DNA from: an uncultured Sphingobacteriaceae bacterium
GTDB taxonomy: Bacteria; Bacteroidota; Bacteroidia; Sphingobacteriales; Sphingobacteriaceae
Direction of reading: 5' to 3'
Length of the DNA stretch: 64,000 bases
NCBI GenBank assembly: GCA_946480915.1
Contig: CAMLLO010000007.1
Coordinates: 1 to 64,000, forward strand
This document shows positions 16,000-24,718 of this stretch, in pieces. The notes under the pieces were generated by a model, which worked only from the letters and a program-made list of their open reading frames with translations, made no database searches and had not been told where the DNA came from. How positions within the stretch are numbered: position 1 is the stretch's first letter; every line of letters starts with the position of its first letter. The position numbers and the translations under genes are program-made.

Positions 16000-17481
16000 C
16001 TAAACTTCAGTATTGATATTTTTGAGATAGGTTTTAAATTCTGTTCCCTTCCCGATCTCAGAAAAGACTTCGAGATATCCATGGTTTTGCTCTATCATCC
16101 GTTTCACAATGCTTAGGCCCAGACCGGATCCGGTACTTTGTTCTGTTAACCTTTTGAATGGTTGAAACAACAAATTCAGGTTCTTTTTAAGATCGATTCC
16201 GATTCCATTGTCTTTCACGGTCAGAACGGTGTAATCCTTTTCTTTTCTACTCGAAACTTCGATGAGCAATGGGACGTCGGGATGGCGGTATTTTATTGCG
16301 TTGGTGATTAGATTACTGAATAAACTATTGATATGTGCTGTAAAATAAGGCATTTCAGGGGCCTGGCTGAAGTCTGCAACGAGCTTGCCGTCTATCTCTT
16401 TCAACGTCTCTTTATCCTCACTTAAAATTTCATTGAGGATCTGTTGAAAATTGACTATTTCAACCTTTTCGGATCGCTTTTTTTTAATATCGACTAAAGC
16501 AGTTAAGCCCTTTAACTGCTCTTTCAATTTAATGCAATTACGTTTAATTGGCGTAAGAAAACTGGTGATTTTTTCGCTTGAGCTTTCTTTAAGTGCCAGA
16601 TCTGTTAGCAGGCCAATAGAAGTGAGCGGGGTTTTGAAATCGTGAGATACTACATTTATAAATTCATCCAATTCTCTGTTGAGGAATTCCAGTTCTTCGA
16701 TTTTGCTTTTTAACTGATTTTCAACATCCACCGTTCTGGTTATGTCGTTTATAAGCAGTAAATAATGCGGCTTATCATTCTCGATCAGAAATGGTGAAAT
16801 ATTTACTTCAAGAAACTGGTTGTTTACTTTGATGATCTCGTGTATCGGTTCTGAACCTGAATCCAACTGGAAGGAATAATCTTCTCCGGGAAACAAGTCT
16901 GACCATTTTACGTGATATCTTAAGTCCAGTTTTCTTCCAAAAAATTGTTTTGCTTTTAGATTCGCACTGATTACTTTCTTTTCTTTATTGAATACGATTG
17001 CGCCAATGGGCGCATTTTCTAAAAAAATTCCAAGGTTGTGAAAGGTAGTATCCCTGCTTGCTGCCAGAGGATACATGGTTCTTTCCTGTATCTTTACAAA
17101 ACTTCTTCTTTGTTGGGTACGCTTAATTGCACTCTCCAGAACTCCTGAAATATCCTTTCCTAACTGATAGGGAATGACGACCGTGTTTTTGCCCACATTA
17201 TGGCCAAATTGAATAGATTGTTTGGTTTTCTGATATTGTTCCTGGAAGGCGAGAACAACAATCGACACAAGAGGATTTTGTTGATATCCTCGTTGAACCT
17301 GTTGCAATGCGTTAATTGTAAGAGGTCCGATTAAAAAAACGTCGGCGTCCTCTAGAGTATTTTTATGAATATCTGAAGTCAGCTGTGTAATTGGGCTTAG
17401 CTGAATTGAAGAATTGGAGCTGAGCTGACTTTGAACAGTGTCCGGAATTTGCCCAAAACCTATATAAAATATCTTTGACAC
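16000..17481 (-). CDS. PAS sensor histidine kinase with degenerate receiver-like N-terminus
   Basis: A 493-residue soluble histidine kinase. Residues 1-125 resemble a receiver fold (LEDADVFLIGPLT, then VSIVVLAFQEQ) but lack the phosphoacceptor Asp and the acidic pocket. A PAS domain follows at about 145-255 (FLENAPIGAIVFNKEKKVISAN to LLLINDIT), then a coiled linker and a HisKA domain with VVSHDFKTPLTS, then an HATPase with NLITNAIKYRH (N box), DNGIGI (G1) and GSGLGLSIVKRM (G2). The start codon is GTG; the next methionine would remove the N-terminal domain. It lies 12 bases downstream of an acyl-CoA dehydrogenase gene and no response regulator is adjacent. Confidence 0.88.
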   Translation of the reverse strand: MSKIFYIGFGQIPDTVQSQLSSNSSIQLSPITQLTSDIHKNTLEDADVFLIGPLTINALQQVQRGYQQNPLVSIVVLAFQEQYQKTKQSIQFGHNVGKNTVVIPYQLGKDISGVLESAIKRTQQRRSFVKIQERTMYPLAASRDTTFHNLGIFLENAPIGAIVFNKEKKVISANLKAKQFFGRKLDLRYHVKWSDLFPGEDYSFQLDSGSEPIHEIIKVNNQFLEVNISPFLIENDKPHYLLLINDITRTVDVENQLKSKIEELEFLNRELDEFINVVSHDFKTPLTSIGLLTDLALKESSSEKITSFLTPIKRNCIKLKEQLKGLTALVDIKKKRSEKVEIVNFQQILNEILSEDKETLKEIDGKLVADFSQAPEMPYFTAHINSLFSNLITNAIKYRHPDVPLLIEVSSRKEKDYTVLTVKDNGIGIDLKKNLNLLFQPFKRLTEQSTGSGLGLSIVKRMIEQNHGYLEVFSEIGKGTEFKTYLKNINTEV

Positions 17482-17493
17482 GTATGCTGGTTG

Positions 17494-18648
17494 TTAATCT
17501 GAAAGTATAGGTTGATCTAATAGTACTCTTCCCACCCAGGTATATAATAGGTCTGTGGTCGGAGACATCACATGAGAGGCTCTTGCATCTCTTAAAAGCA
17601 TTCCGAGGTAAGAATTGTTTTGATATCCTAAGCCACCTGACAGTGTCATGACTTCATTGACAACATCTACACAACAATTCGCCACTTCTGCTTTGGCGCT
17701 CAGGATGCTTAACATGGCTTCCTGCGGATTTTGGTCACCCAGCGCGGCTGCATGGTAGACAAGTCTTCTGGTTCGTTCTACGTTCGACCAAAGCACCCCG
17801 AGGCGATGTTGAAGTAAAGAAACACTCGACAATGAGCTCCCGCTGTGTGAGTAATGGCGCTTTGAGAGGGTTTGTTTTGCTTCGTTTAGCGCTGCTTCAG
17901 CTATCCCAAGATAAGTACCGGCCATTGCCATTAAAAAGTAAGGCGTTACTACGTTGAATATATACCAGAGCTGATCTCCCTTTTCTCCCAAAATATGGTT
18001 CCCCGAAACATGTACATCGTTTAAAGTCATACGCCTCGAAGAGTTTCCACGCATACCCAGTCCATTCCATGGTTCGCCCCACTCGACGCCGTCGGCAGAT
18101 TTGTCGATAAGTACACACGAGAATTCATCCTGTTCAGCTTCGGCGCTTGCTCCCAGGGTTGATGTCACATATGAATCCGCATGAGCTCCGTTGGTTACAA
18201 AAGACTTTATTCCCGACACGATAAATTCCTCCTCCGTGACCGCAATTAAGGCAGTTTGGGGGAAATAAAAATGTGCACCTGTGCCTGTTTCGCTTACAGC
18301 CAGGGTTGTAATATGATTTCCTTCAGCAATTGGAATAAGATAATTTTGTTGTTGCCAGTCGGTGGCCTTTGCCGCAATTACAGCTGTTCCTACACAGTGC
18401 ATCCCGAAACAAAGGCCTGCAGATGAGTAGGACTTGCCCAGTTCCTCGCTGATTCTTACCAGTGCAAGTAAGCCCTGATCCAAGCCACCGAAAGATGCCG
18501 GAACTACAAGACCCGTGAGCCTTGATTCCTGCAGCGCTCTCATCGTCTTTTCTACCCAGCTTCCGTTTGCGTCTGCTACCAACGCTTCTTTGCTCGCAAT
18601 TTCCTTTCCAATAGTAGCAGCAACTTTTACCAGTGATTCGATTTCCAT
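17494..18648 (-). CDS. Acyl-CoA dehydrogenase family protein
   Basis: A flavoprotein of about 384 residues of the acyl-CoA dehydrogenase superfamily. I start it at ATG 18648 (MEIESLVKVAAT); the frame extends upstream only through a TTG. Seen: helical N-domain LTGLVVPASFGGLDQGLLAL, FAD/substrate contact ETGTGAHFYFPQT, GIKSFVTNGAHADSYV, GLGMRGNSSRRMTLNDVHV, and the C-terminal LSGGLGYQNNSYLGMLLRDARA segment that contacts FAD. Such proteins may act on acyl-CoAs or be acyl-CoA-dehydrogenase-like monooxygenases; the substrate is unclear. It is the first gene of a pair with the PAS histidine kinase. Confidence 0.87.
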   Translation of the reverse strand: MEIESLVKVAATIGKEIASKEALVADANGSWVEKTMRALQESRLTGLVVPASFGGLDQGLLALVRISEELGKSYSSAGLCFGMHCVGTAVIAAKATDWQQQNYLIPIAEGNHITTLAVSETGTGAHFYFPQTALIAVTEEEFIVSGIKSFVTNGAHADSYVTSTLGASAEAEQDEFSCVLIDKSADGVEWGEPWNGLGMRGNSSRRMTLNDVHVSGNHILGEKGDQLWYIFNVVTPYFLMAMAGTYLGIAEAALNEAKQTLSKRHYSHSGSSLSSVSLLQHRLGVLWSNVERTRRLVYHAAALGDQNPQEAMLSILSAKAEVANCCVDVVNEVMTLSGGLGYQNNSYLGMLLRDARASHVMSPTTDLLYTWVGRVLLDQPILSD

Positions 18649-18849
18649 TATTATCAAAATAGAGAAACATCCAAGTGGATGAGATATGTAAAATTATAAT
18701 CGAATGTAAGATGTTATTACAAACGTGCAAGGTTAACAGCAACACTATATGCTACATTCAAAAACCGGATAGATACAAATTGTTTGCATGGCCCGTGTTT
18801 TTATTAGCTTGGACTGCTTTATTAATTGATAATCTTTGCCAATGTAAAA

Positions 18850-21738
18850 TTACCTCAGCACCTTAATCCTGAAGGTACTAAACCCAATTAAGCCTCTCAT
18901 ATCACTTCCTTGCACAATTACGGTATAGGTACCTGCATTATCAGAAGAGTAAAACGACGTAAATCCCTTGCCATCGGCATTAGTTAAGATATTGGGCTCC
19001 CAGTGCAGGGTAGAGCGCAGGTCTGAGGGCTTAAGGGTGCTTGCGGTGCTATATTTAGGTCTGTAAAATTCTTTTGGCCAGGTGAGGGGTAGGGGACGGT
19101 ATACGGCAATCCCCGGAGTCTTTTTGAAAAATATTCCCTGACCGGAGCGTGTGGTGATCTCGAGGTAGGCGATGTCGTTACTGCTGGCAAACTGATCGCG
19201 GATGCTCTGGCGTGGTGCTCCGGGTTTTGCAGCAGGCATGGTTCTTCCGGCATTCCCGATCTGCTCATCGATACTTAAAAATGAAGAAGAATACTTGCTG
19301 GTATTTTTCAGATTATACATCACTTCAACACCCAGAATTTGATCTGCTGATAAACTTGCCAGAGCATCGTTTATAAAATAGTAATATTGATTAAGAACCG
19401 GAGGATCATCAGGCACATAGAAACGATTGAGTTCCACTCCGTCCACCACAAATCTTACTTTTTTATCGTTGACGTAAAAGAATTGATCGGTATCCCTTGA
19501 TCTTAGAGAGAAACCTTTGACATGGTCCTGGAGGAATTCTACCAACGACTGAGTCCCAGCCTTTTGTGCATCCTTTTCATCAATGATCTGATCCGCCTCT
19601 CCAGGGCCGTTTAGGTTTTTAGATTTGGGGATAGTCCTCTTCCCGGCAACCACAACTTCTTTTAGCATGTTTTTGCCCCCGGGCGCCAATTCTTCAGCTC
19701 TCAATTTTTGCTTGTTACTGAACAGTTGTAAGGATGTTGGGTCGCTGCTAACGAACCAGGGAATATCGGTTGAATTGTGTTTTAGAGTAATTGGTGCAGG
19801 TTTAATAACATCCATCTCCAGGCCAATACCAAAGCTTCTGCCTTTTGAGTTACGAGACTGAACAATGAAGCTCACCGTGTCTACTGCCGGGAATTTTTTA
19901 AACACAAATCTACCCTCAGCGTTAGTAATCGTGTCTTTTATCAGGTTAAATTTCCCTTTTGCCAGCAATAACATCTTTGCATTTGGAACAGGCTTATTCA
20001 AAATATTTGAAACCCTTCCGGATACCTGCAGCTCAGGCTGCGCGGCATACAGAGGCTTTATAGCCGGATTGAGAATATTTTGCCAGTTATAACCCACCCA
20101 GCCCTGCGTTAGCATCAGCAGATCCAGCGCTTCACCGGCCTTTTCAGCATCACTAAAATACCATGCCGGCTCTTCAATATTCCCTTTTAACTCCGCACCG
20201 AACAGGGTTTGAGTAACAATATTCTCCTGTTGCAAGTCTGCTTTAATTTGCGAATCATCTGTAATTGCCATCGATAAGCTGGTCTCAACCGGCTTTCCCT
20301 GTGCGTTGGTTACCCGGATGCTTAGCGGAACACTGTCTCTTAAATGAATTTCATCTTTGCCAGATTCGATACGGATGTTAAGATTATCCTTATGATTTAA
20401 AAAGGTTATGCGCTCATTTAAAGGTTCATTTTTGTTGTTAAATAATGTAAAATGGGCAATACCAGAAGGAAACACACTTTTGGGCGCTTTCATACGTATC
20501 CTTTGTCTGTTTGCTTTAAAATAAGCAGTAAAAAACGGCTGGCCCGCAGAAAACCCCATCAGCTTATATTCCTGTTTATCAAGCATCTCGGCGCTGAAAA
20601 GAATTTCTACCCGTAAAGAGTCACTTACCGGATCATTGCCTATTTGTAGGATGGACCCCGAAGGTTTAAGAACAGGCAGGGCTATCGTCTTTGTCAATCC
20701 ATCGCCCCATTTAACTACTGCATGATACGCTTCGCCCGATACGGGAGTTATGTTAAAAGAGCCCATTCCTTTATGCAACGACTCAAACTCCATCAGACTT
20801 TCGTCGCGGCTGTTTTTTACAACTCCGCTAAGGTTAATTCCTTTACCGTAGATATCTAATGCTTTAAACGCGACCCGACAGGGCAGGCCCGCGACCAGGT
20901 AACCGCCCTCCGGCATAAACTGAAGATCAATATCCGGAGACGGATTCATTAGTAGTGGAAAACTAAGTTGTTGTTTATCACCAGCCTTCTCTTGCACTTT
21001 CATAAACAAAGGTCCCTTAGTAGTATTCAGATCAATATGGGCATCGAGTGTTTTATTCATGGCCTCATACGTGTTTTTTACCAGTGTTTTGCGACTGTCA
21101 CTAAGCTGCCATTGCAAAACTTTATATCCAAATACATCACTATCGGCTCTTTTAAACTGAAGAGAATAGTTGAGATTTTTTTCCGAAGCATTTGCAGTAA
21201 CGGTATTGGATTGCTTAACAATCCAATGATTTGCGGCCGGGTTGGCAATATAAATGCGCTTGCTAAAAAACGATTCTTCACCCAAGTTTTGCATCCAATT
21301 GGTATAGGCTCTCAATGTATAAAACCCCTCTTTGAAATTTTCTTCCTGAAGAACGATCTGTCCCCATGACAAACCAATGAATACGGGAGCCGAAATGCTT
21401 TTCGCCACTAAAACGCTGTCGGTTATCAGATCCATGTAAACGATGCCACTTTTAGCAGAATACGATCCTCTTCCATTAAAAAGGTATGACTTAAACCAAA
21501 GAGTATCACCAATAGTGTAGAACGATTTATCGGTATGTACAAATAGTTTTTCCGGGGCGAATCGTGTATTGAAAGTGTCAATAGCCGTACTGAGGTAGGC
21601 TAAAGGATCCGGTATAGACGCACTATTAACAGTGGTTTTACCTTGCGCAAAGGTTTCTGCTCTGCCGAACAGAATGAAAATTAACGGTAGAATTTGAAAG
21701 AAGTAATAAGGGAGGTGCTTTTTTATGGTTATGAGCAT
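18850..21738 (-). CDS. Large exported MG2/TonB-plug protein without beta-barrel
   Basis: About 962 residues. I start it at ATG 21738, since the frame upstream begins only with TTG. A signal peptide is followed by an MG2-type region (APEKLFVHTDKSFYTIGDT, then WFKSYLFNG) as in alpha-2-macroglobulin-like proteins. In the middle are further Ig-like strands and a carboxypeptidase-regulatory-like domain (VSGRVSNILNKPVPNAKMLL, DTITNAEGRFVFKKFP). Near residues 730-830 comes a TonB-receptor plug-like segment (LVEFLQDHVKGFSLR, VRFVVDGVELNRF, ILGVEVMYN). The C-terminus is beta-rich (EPNILTNADGKGFTSFYSSD). No 22-strand barrel follows the plug. The type is common in Bacteroidota but its function is unknown; it acts in the periplasm or at the outer membrane. 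Confidence 0.8.
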   Translation of the reverse strand: MLITIKKHLPYYFFQILPLIFILFGRAETFAQGKTTVNSASIPDPLAYLSTAIDTFNTRFAPEKLFVHTDKSFYTIGDTLWFKSYLFNGRGSYSAKSGIVYMDLITDSVLVAKSISAPVFIGLSWGQIVLQEENFKEGFYTLRAYTNWMQNLGEESFFSKRIYIANPAANHWIVKQSNTVTANASEKNLNYSLQFKRADSDVFGYKVLQWQLSDSRKTLVKNTYEAMNKTLDAHIDLNTTKGPLFMKVQEKAGDKQQLSFPLLMNPSPDIDLQFMPEGGYLVAGLPCRVAFKALDIYGKGINLSGVVKNSRDESLMEFESLHKGMGSFNITPVSGEAYHAVVKWGDGLTKTIALPVLKPSGSILQIGNDPVSDSLRVEILFSAEMLDKQEYKLMGFSAGQPFFTAYFKANRQRIRMKAPKSVFPSGIAHFTLFNNKNEPLNERITFLNHKDNLNIRIESGKDEIHLRDSVPLSIRVTNAQGKPVETSLSMAITDDSQIKADLQQENIVTQTLFGAELKGNIEEPAWYFSDAEKAGEALDLLMLTQGWVGYNWQNILNPAIKPLYAAQPELQVSGRVSNILNKPVPNAKMLLLAKGKFNLIKDTITNAEGRFVFKKFPAVDTVSFIVQSRNSKGRSFGIGLEMDVIKPAPITLKHNSTDIPWFVSSDPTSLQLFSNKQKLRAEELAPGGKNMLKEVVVAGKRTIPKSKNLNGPGEADQIIDEKDAQKAGTQSLVEFLQDHVKGFSLRSRDTDQFFYVNDKKVRFVVDGVELNRFYVPDDPPVLNQYYYFINDALASLSADQILGVEVMYNLKNTSKYSSSFLSIDEQIGNAGRTMPAAKPGAPRQSIRDQFASSNDIAYLEITTRSGQGIFFKKTPGIAVYRPLPLTWPKEFYRPKYSTASTLKPSDLRSTLHWEPNILTNADGKGFTSFYSSDNAGTYTVIVQGSDMRGLIGFSTFRIKVLR

Positions 21739-21977
21739 TGTTTTTTTCAAGGTGATAAGGCTAATTATCCTGTTTGTAAGGAAGCTGAAAAAGGTTAATA
21801 GATACTAATATGTCAGCAAGATAGGAAATGTATTGATTTTTTACAGGGCTCCTTTATTAGATCATCCATTAGTATCGAGTTCTGGCGCCATTAATCTAAA
21901 CCGGGGAGGGGCCTAAACTCATTCATCGCGGCAGCGTCATAAAACTAAACATTCCAAGATATTATCCTGCTTCGGCA

Positions 21978-21985
21978 TATTTTTG
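21978..21985 (+). promoter_or_regulatory. Candidate -7 box for the LLM oxidoreductase
   Basis: TATTTTTG matches TAnnTTTG and would start RNA near 21992, about 15 bases before the ATG at 22007. If correct, the in-frame TTG at 21983 lies inside the promoter and cannot be the start codon. The -33 element is only partial. Confidence 0.35.
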
Positions 21986-22006
21986 TCTTCTTACAACAGA
22001 AGCTTT

Positions 22007-23014
22007 ATGAGTGGGTTAGATTTAAGCAGCATTCCTTTTTCCGTACTTGACTTAGCCACAGTGGCTCAGGGCCAAACGCCAGCAGACACTTTCAAACATA
22101 GTCTTGAACTTGCCAGGCATGTCGAAAAGTTGGGTTATACACGTTACTGGTTTGCAGAGCATCATAATATGATAAGCGTTGCAAGCTCTGCAACAGCTGT
22201 TTTAATTGGATATATTGCCGGAGGAACTTCCAGTATACGAGTTGGGTCGGGAGGAATTATGCTGCCTAATCATGCTCCCTTAATTGTTGCAGAACAATTC
22301 GGAACATTGGCTTCGTTATATCCGGGTCGTATTGATCTTGGACTTGGAAGGGCTCCGGGAACAGATCAGGTAACTGCGAAGGCTATCCGGGGTCAAAATT
22401 TTGAAACAGTACATAGTTTTCCAAATGATATAAAAAAGTTGCAGCTGTTATTTTCGAATGATAACAGCACCAATGAGGTTCGTGCCATACCCGGTGAAGG
22501 TTTGGATATTCCCATCTGGATATTGGGTTCGAGTACAGATAGTGCAAGATTAGCCGCAGCTATGGGATTGCCTTATGCTTTTGCCAGTCATTTTGCACCT
22601 GCTTACTTTAAGAATGCTATTGATATATACAGGCAGAATTTTAAACCCTCCGAGCACCTTCAAAAGCCTTATTTATTGGCTTGTGTAAACGTGGTGGCGG
22701 CAGATACAGACGAAGAAGCAAGCTACCTGGCTACTTCCGTGCAGCAATTTTTTATGGGAGTGGTTACAGGTAAGCGAAATCTTCTGCCTCCACCTGTAGT
22801 TTCAATGGATAATATCTGGACCGTTTATGAAGAGGCGGCGGTAAAGCAAATGCTTACTTATTCGTTTATAGGCGGTCCGGAAACCATTAAAAATGAAATC
22901 AGTGCGTTTGTTGCCGATAACCAGATTAATGAGCTTATGGCTACCTCTCATATTTTTGACCATCAGGCCAAATTGAGATCGTATGAGCTGTTCGCAGAGG
23001 TGTTTAAAGACTAA
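22007..23014 (+). CDS. LLM class flavin-dependent oxidoreductase
   Basis: A bacterial-luciferase-like monooxygenase fold protein of about 335 residues (group similar to YhbW, often annotated MsnO8). The preferred start is ATG 22007 (MSGLDLSSIPFSVLDLATVA). Seen: HSLELARHVEKLGYTRYWFAEHHNM, the family's WFAEHH motif; RVGSGGIMLPNHAPLIVAEQ; LYPGRIDLGLGRAPGTDQ; and WILGSSTDSARLAAAMGLPYAFASHF. It probably uses reduced FMN; the substrate is unknown. It is monocistronic, divergent from the MG2/plug gene, and ends before a clear bidirectional terminator. Confidence 0.92.
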   Translation: MSGLDLSSIPFSVLDLATVAQGQTPADTFKHSLELARHVEKLGYTRYWFAEHHNMISVASSATAVLIGYIAGGTSSIRVGSGGIMLPNHAPLIVAEQFGTLASLYPGRIDLGLGRAPGTDQVTAKAIRGQNFETVHSFPNDIKKLQLLFSNDNSTNEVRAIPGEGLDIPIWILGSSTDSARLAAAMGLPYAFASHFAPAYFKNAIDIYRQNFKPSEHLQKPYLLACVNVVAADTDEEASYLATSVQQFFMGVVTGKRNLLPPPVVSMDNIWTVYEEAAVKQMLTYSFIGGPETIKNEISAFVADNQINELMATSHIFDHQAKLRSYELFAEVFKD

Positions 23015-23094
23015 AATATATGATTTAAAAATCAATACTAATTGGTAGATCGAGTAACCCGCGAATTTTTTGGGGTTTTAAATTTTGTAAACAA

Positions 23095-23130
23095 AAAAGA
23101 GGCTATCTCTAAATTCAGACAGCCTCTTTT
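23095..23130. terminator. Bidirectional intrinsic terminator
   Basis: AAAAGAGGCT (23095-23104) pairs with AGCCTCTTTT (23121-23130) across a 16-base loop that itself pairs partly (ATCT/AGAC-like). A-runs on the left and T-runs on the right give T-tracts on both strands. It lies between the convergent LLM and OmpA genes. Confidence 0.8.
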
Positions 23131-23146
23131 TATTTAATATCAATTT

Positions 23147-24502
23147 TTAATACAATGTAAACTCGACACGCCTGTTCTTCTGGCGCCCTTCATCTGTAGC
23201 ATTCGTTTCAATCGGCTGGCTTTCACCATAGCCTGTCGCTTCAATCCTTGATGGATTTGCTCCCTGACTTACTAAATATCTTTTAACAGATTCTGCTCTG
23301 CCCTTTGATAATTTAAGGTTTGCTGCATCACTACCAACATTGTCGGTATGGCCCGCCAGCTTTAAGCTGAAGTTTTTGCTTACCAGTAAATTTGCAACGC
23401 GTTTTAAACTCGGAAGAGACGTTGATCTGATAGTCGTTTTACCGAAATCGAACTCGAGGTTTTTAATAGCTTCTGAAACGACTCTTCTGTCTTCTTCAGT
23501 TATGATAACAGTTTTTGTTGGATTGTTCACAGTAACCGTTATCGGACAACCTCCGCCATCAACCTGGGTTCCGGCAGATGTACCCGGGCATTTGTCAAAA
23601 TAATCTGAAACACCATCTTTATCTTCATCGCTTTTAAATCTAGCCCAGTCGGTGGCCATTTGCTGAAGCTGAGCGTCGTTTTTTGCTCGTTCAGCGGCAA
23701 GCTGACTTTCAAGATCTGTAGTTCGTTTTATATAATCATACTCTAAAGCAGCTACAGGATTGTGTGTAGCCAGCTGAGGTTTCGATTTAGAACCCAAAGC
23801 AAACTCTAATCCAGCGGAAGCGTAAGAAAATTTATCATTTTGTGGGCCCGACCACAGTCCATCAAGATTGTCCGAATCAACAAAATTCATCGTGTATCCA
23901 AGATCTAAGTTTACCGAACGCGATAAGCCTATTTTCAATCCGGCACCTACCGGAAAAAACACTTCTTCGATGGGATCGCCCTGGTTATACTCTGATGTTG
24001 TTCCGTTGGTCGAAGTCACCATTGTTTTGTAGGACATCAAACCTGCACCACCGGTCAGGTACGGACTTATCATGCTTTTTCTGTTAAGCCAATAGAAGTT
24101 TCCAATAGTAAGATTTGCCGTTAAACTTCCAGCTGCATGAATTTCAGTTTCAAATGATCTCATGGGACTGGTTGAGCTTGTACCATTACCCAATACATTT
24201 TCATTGTTGGCGTTTAAATTACCTCGTAAGAAATTACCTTGTATGCTTAAGTTATGACTTAGTTGCTTTTTGATATATGCCCCGAAACCCAGATCTGTCT
24301 CCCAGTTTGTGAAATCATTTTTACCGAAAGGAGCAATGGGCGCCAGTGCCCCTGCATTAATCCCCAGTGACCAGGTGCGAAACGATTTTGCCTTAGCAAA
24401 AGGTGGCACAGGTTGAGAGTTAACGTTTTCTTGTGCAAAAACACTGCTAGTTAGAAGGATTGATAGTGCGAAAAGTGAAGATTTTAAGTGATTGATTATC
24501 AT
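23147..24502 (-). CDS. OmpA family outer membrane protein
   Basis: A 451-residue three-part protein. A signal peptide (to about SSVFAQ) is followed by an eight-stranded barrel-like region (RTWSLGINAGALAPIAPFG to YASAGLEFALGSK). Then come a short coiled segment and a thrombospondin type-3 calcium-binding repeat (DEDKDGVSDYFDKCPG, then VDGGGCPI). The C-terminal OmpA/MotB peptidoglycan-binding domain has LEFDFGKTTIRSTS, LKLAGHTDNVGSDAAN, LSKGRAESVKRYLVSQG and GYGESQPIETN-EGRQKNRRV. It anchors the outer membrane to peptidoglycan. It is monocistronic. Confidence 0.95.
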   Translation of the reverse strand: MIINHLKSSLFALSILLTSSVFAQENVNSQPVPPFAKAKSFRTWSLGINAGALAPIAPFGKNDFTNWETDLGFGAYIKKQLSHNLSIQGNFLRGNLNANNENVLGNGTSSTSPMRSFETEIHAAGSLTANLTIGNFYWLNRKSMISPYLTGGAGLMSYKTMVTSTNGTTSEYNQGDPIEEVFFPVGAGLKIGLSRSVNLDLGYTMNFVDSDNLDGLWSGPQNDKFSYASAGLEFALGSKSKPQLATHNPVAALEYDYIKRTTDLESQLAAERAKNDAQLQQMATDWARFKSDEDKDGVSDYFDKCPGTSAGTQVDGGGCPITVTVNNPTKTVIITEEDRRVVSEAIKNLEFDFGKTTIRSTSLPSLKRVANLLVSKNFSLKLAGHTDNVGSDAANLKLSKGRAESVKRYLVSQGANPSRIEATGYGESQPIETNATDEGRQKNRRVEFTLY

Positions 24503-24718
24503 AATGAAGGATACGATTAAGAATAAATCTTATTAACCGTTCCGTATACCTAACCCAAAATGAGTGCTTTTGTTCTGCTGCCCCTCGGAACGCATTAAGC
24601 TATGTAGCCTAAGTATATCTTAATCTTTTGATAATCAGTATCCGCACTCGGTTATTTTTTTTCCATGTTTTAAGTCTAACAGCGTATAATTAGGTGTAAT
24701 CTGCTCTTGGGCCCTCGT

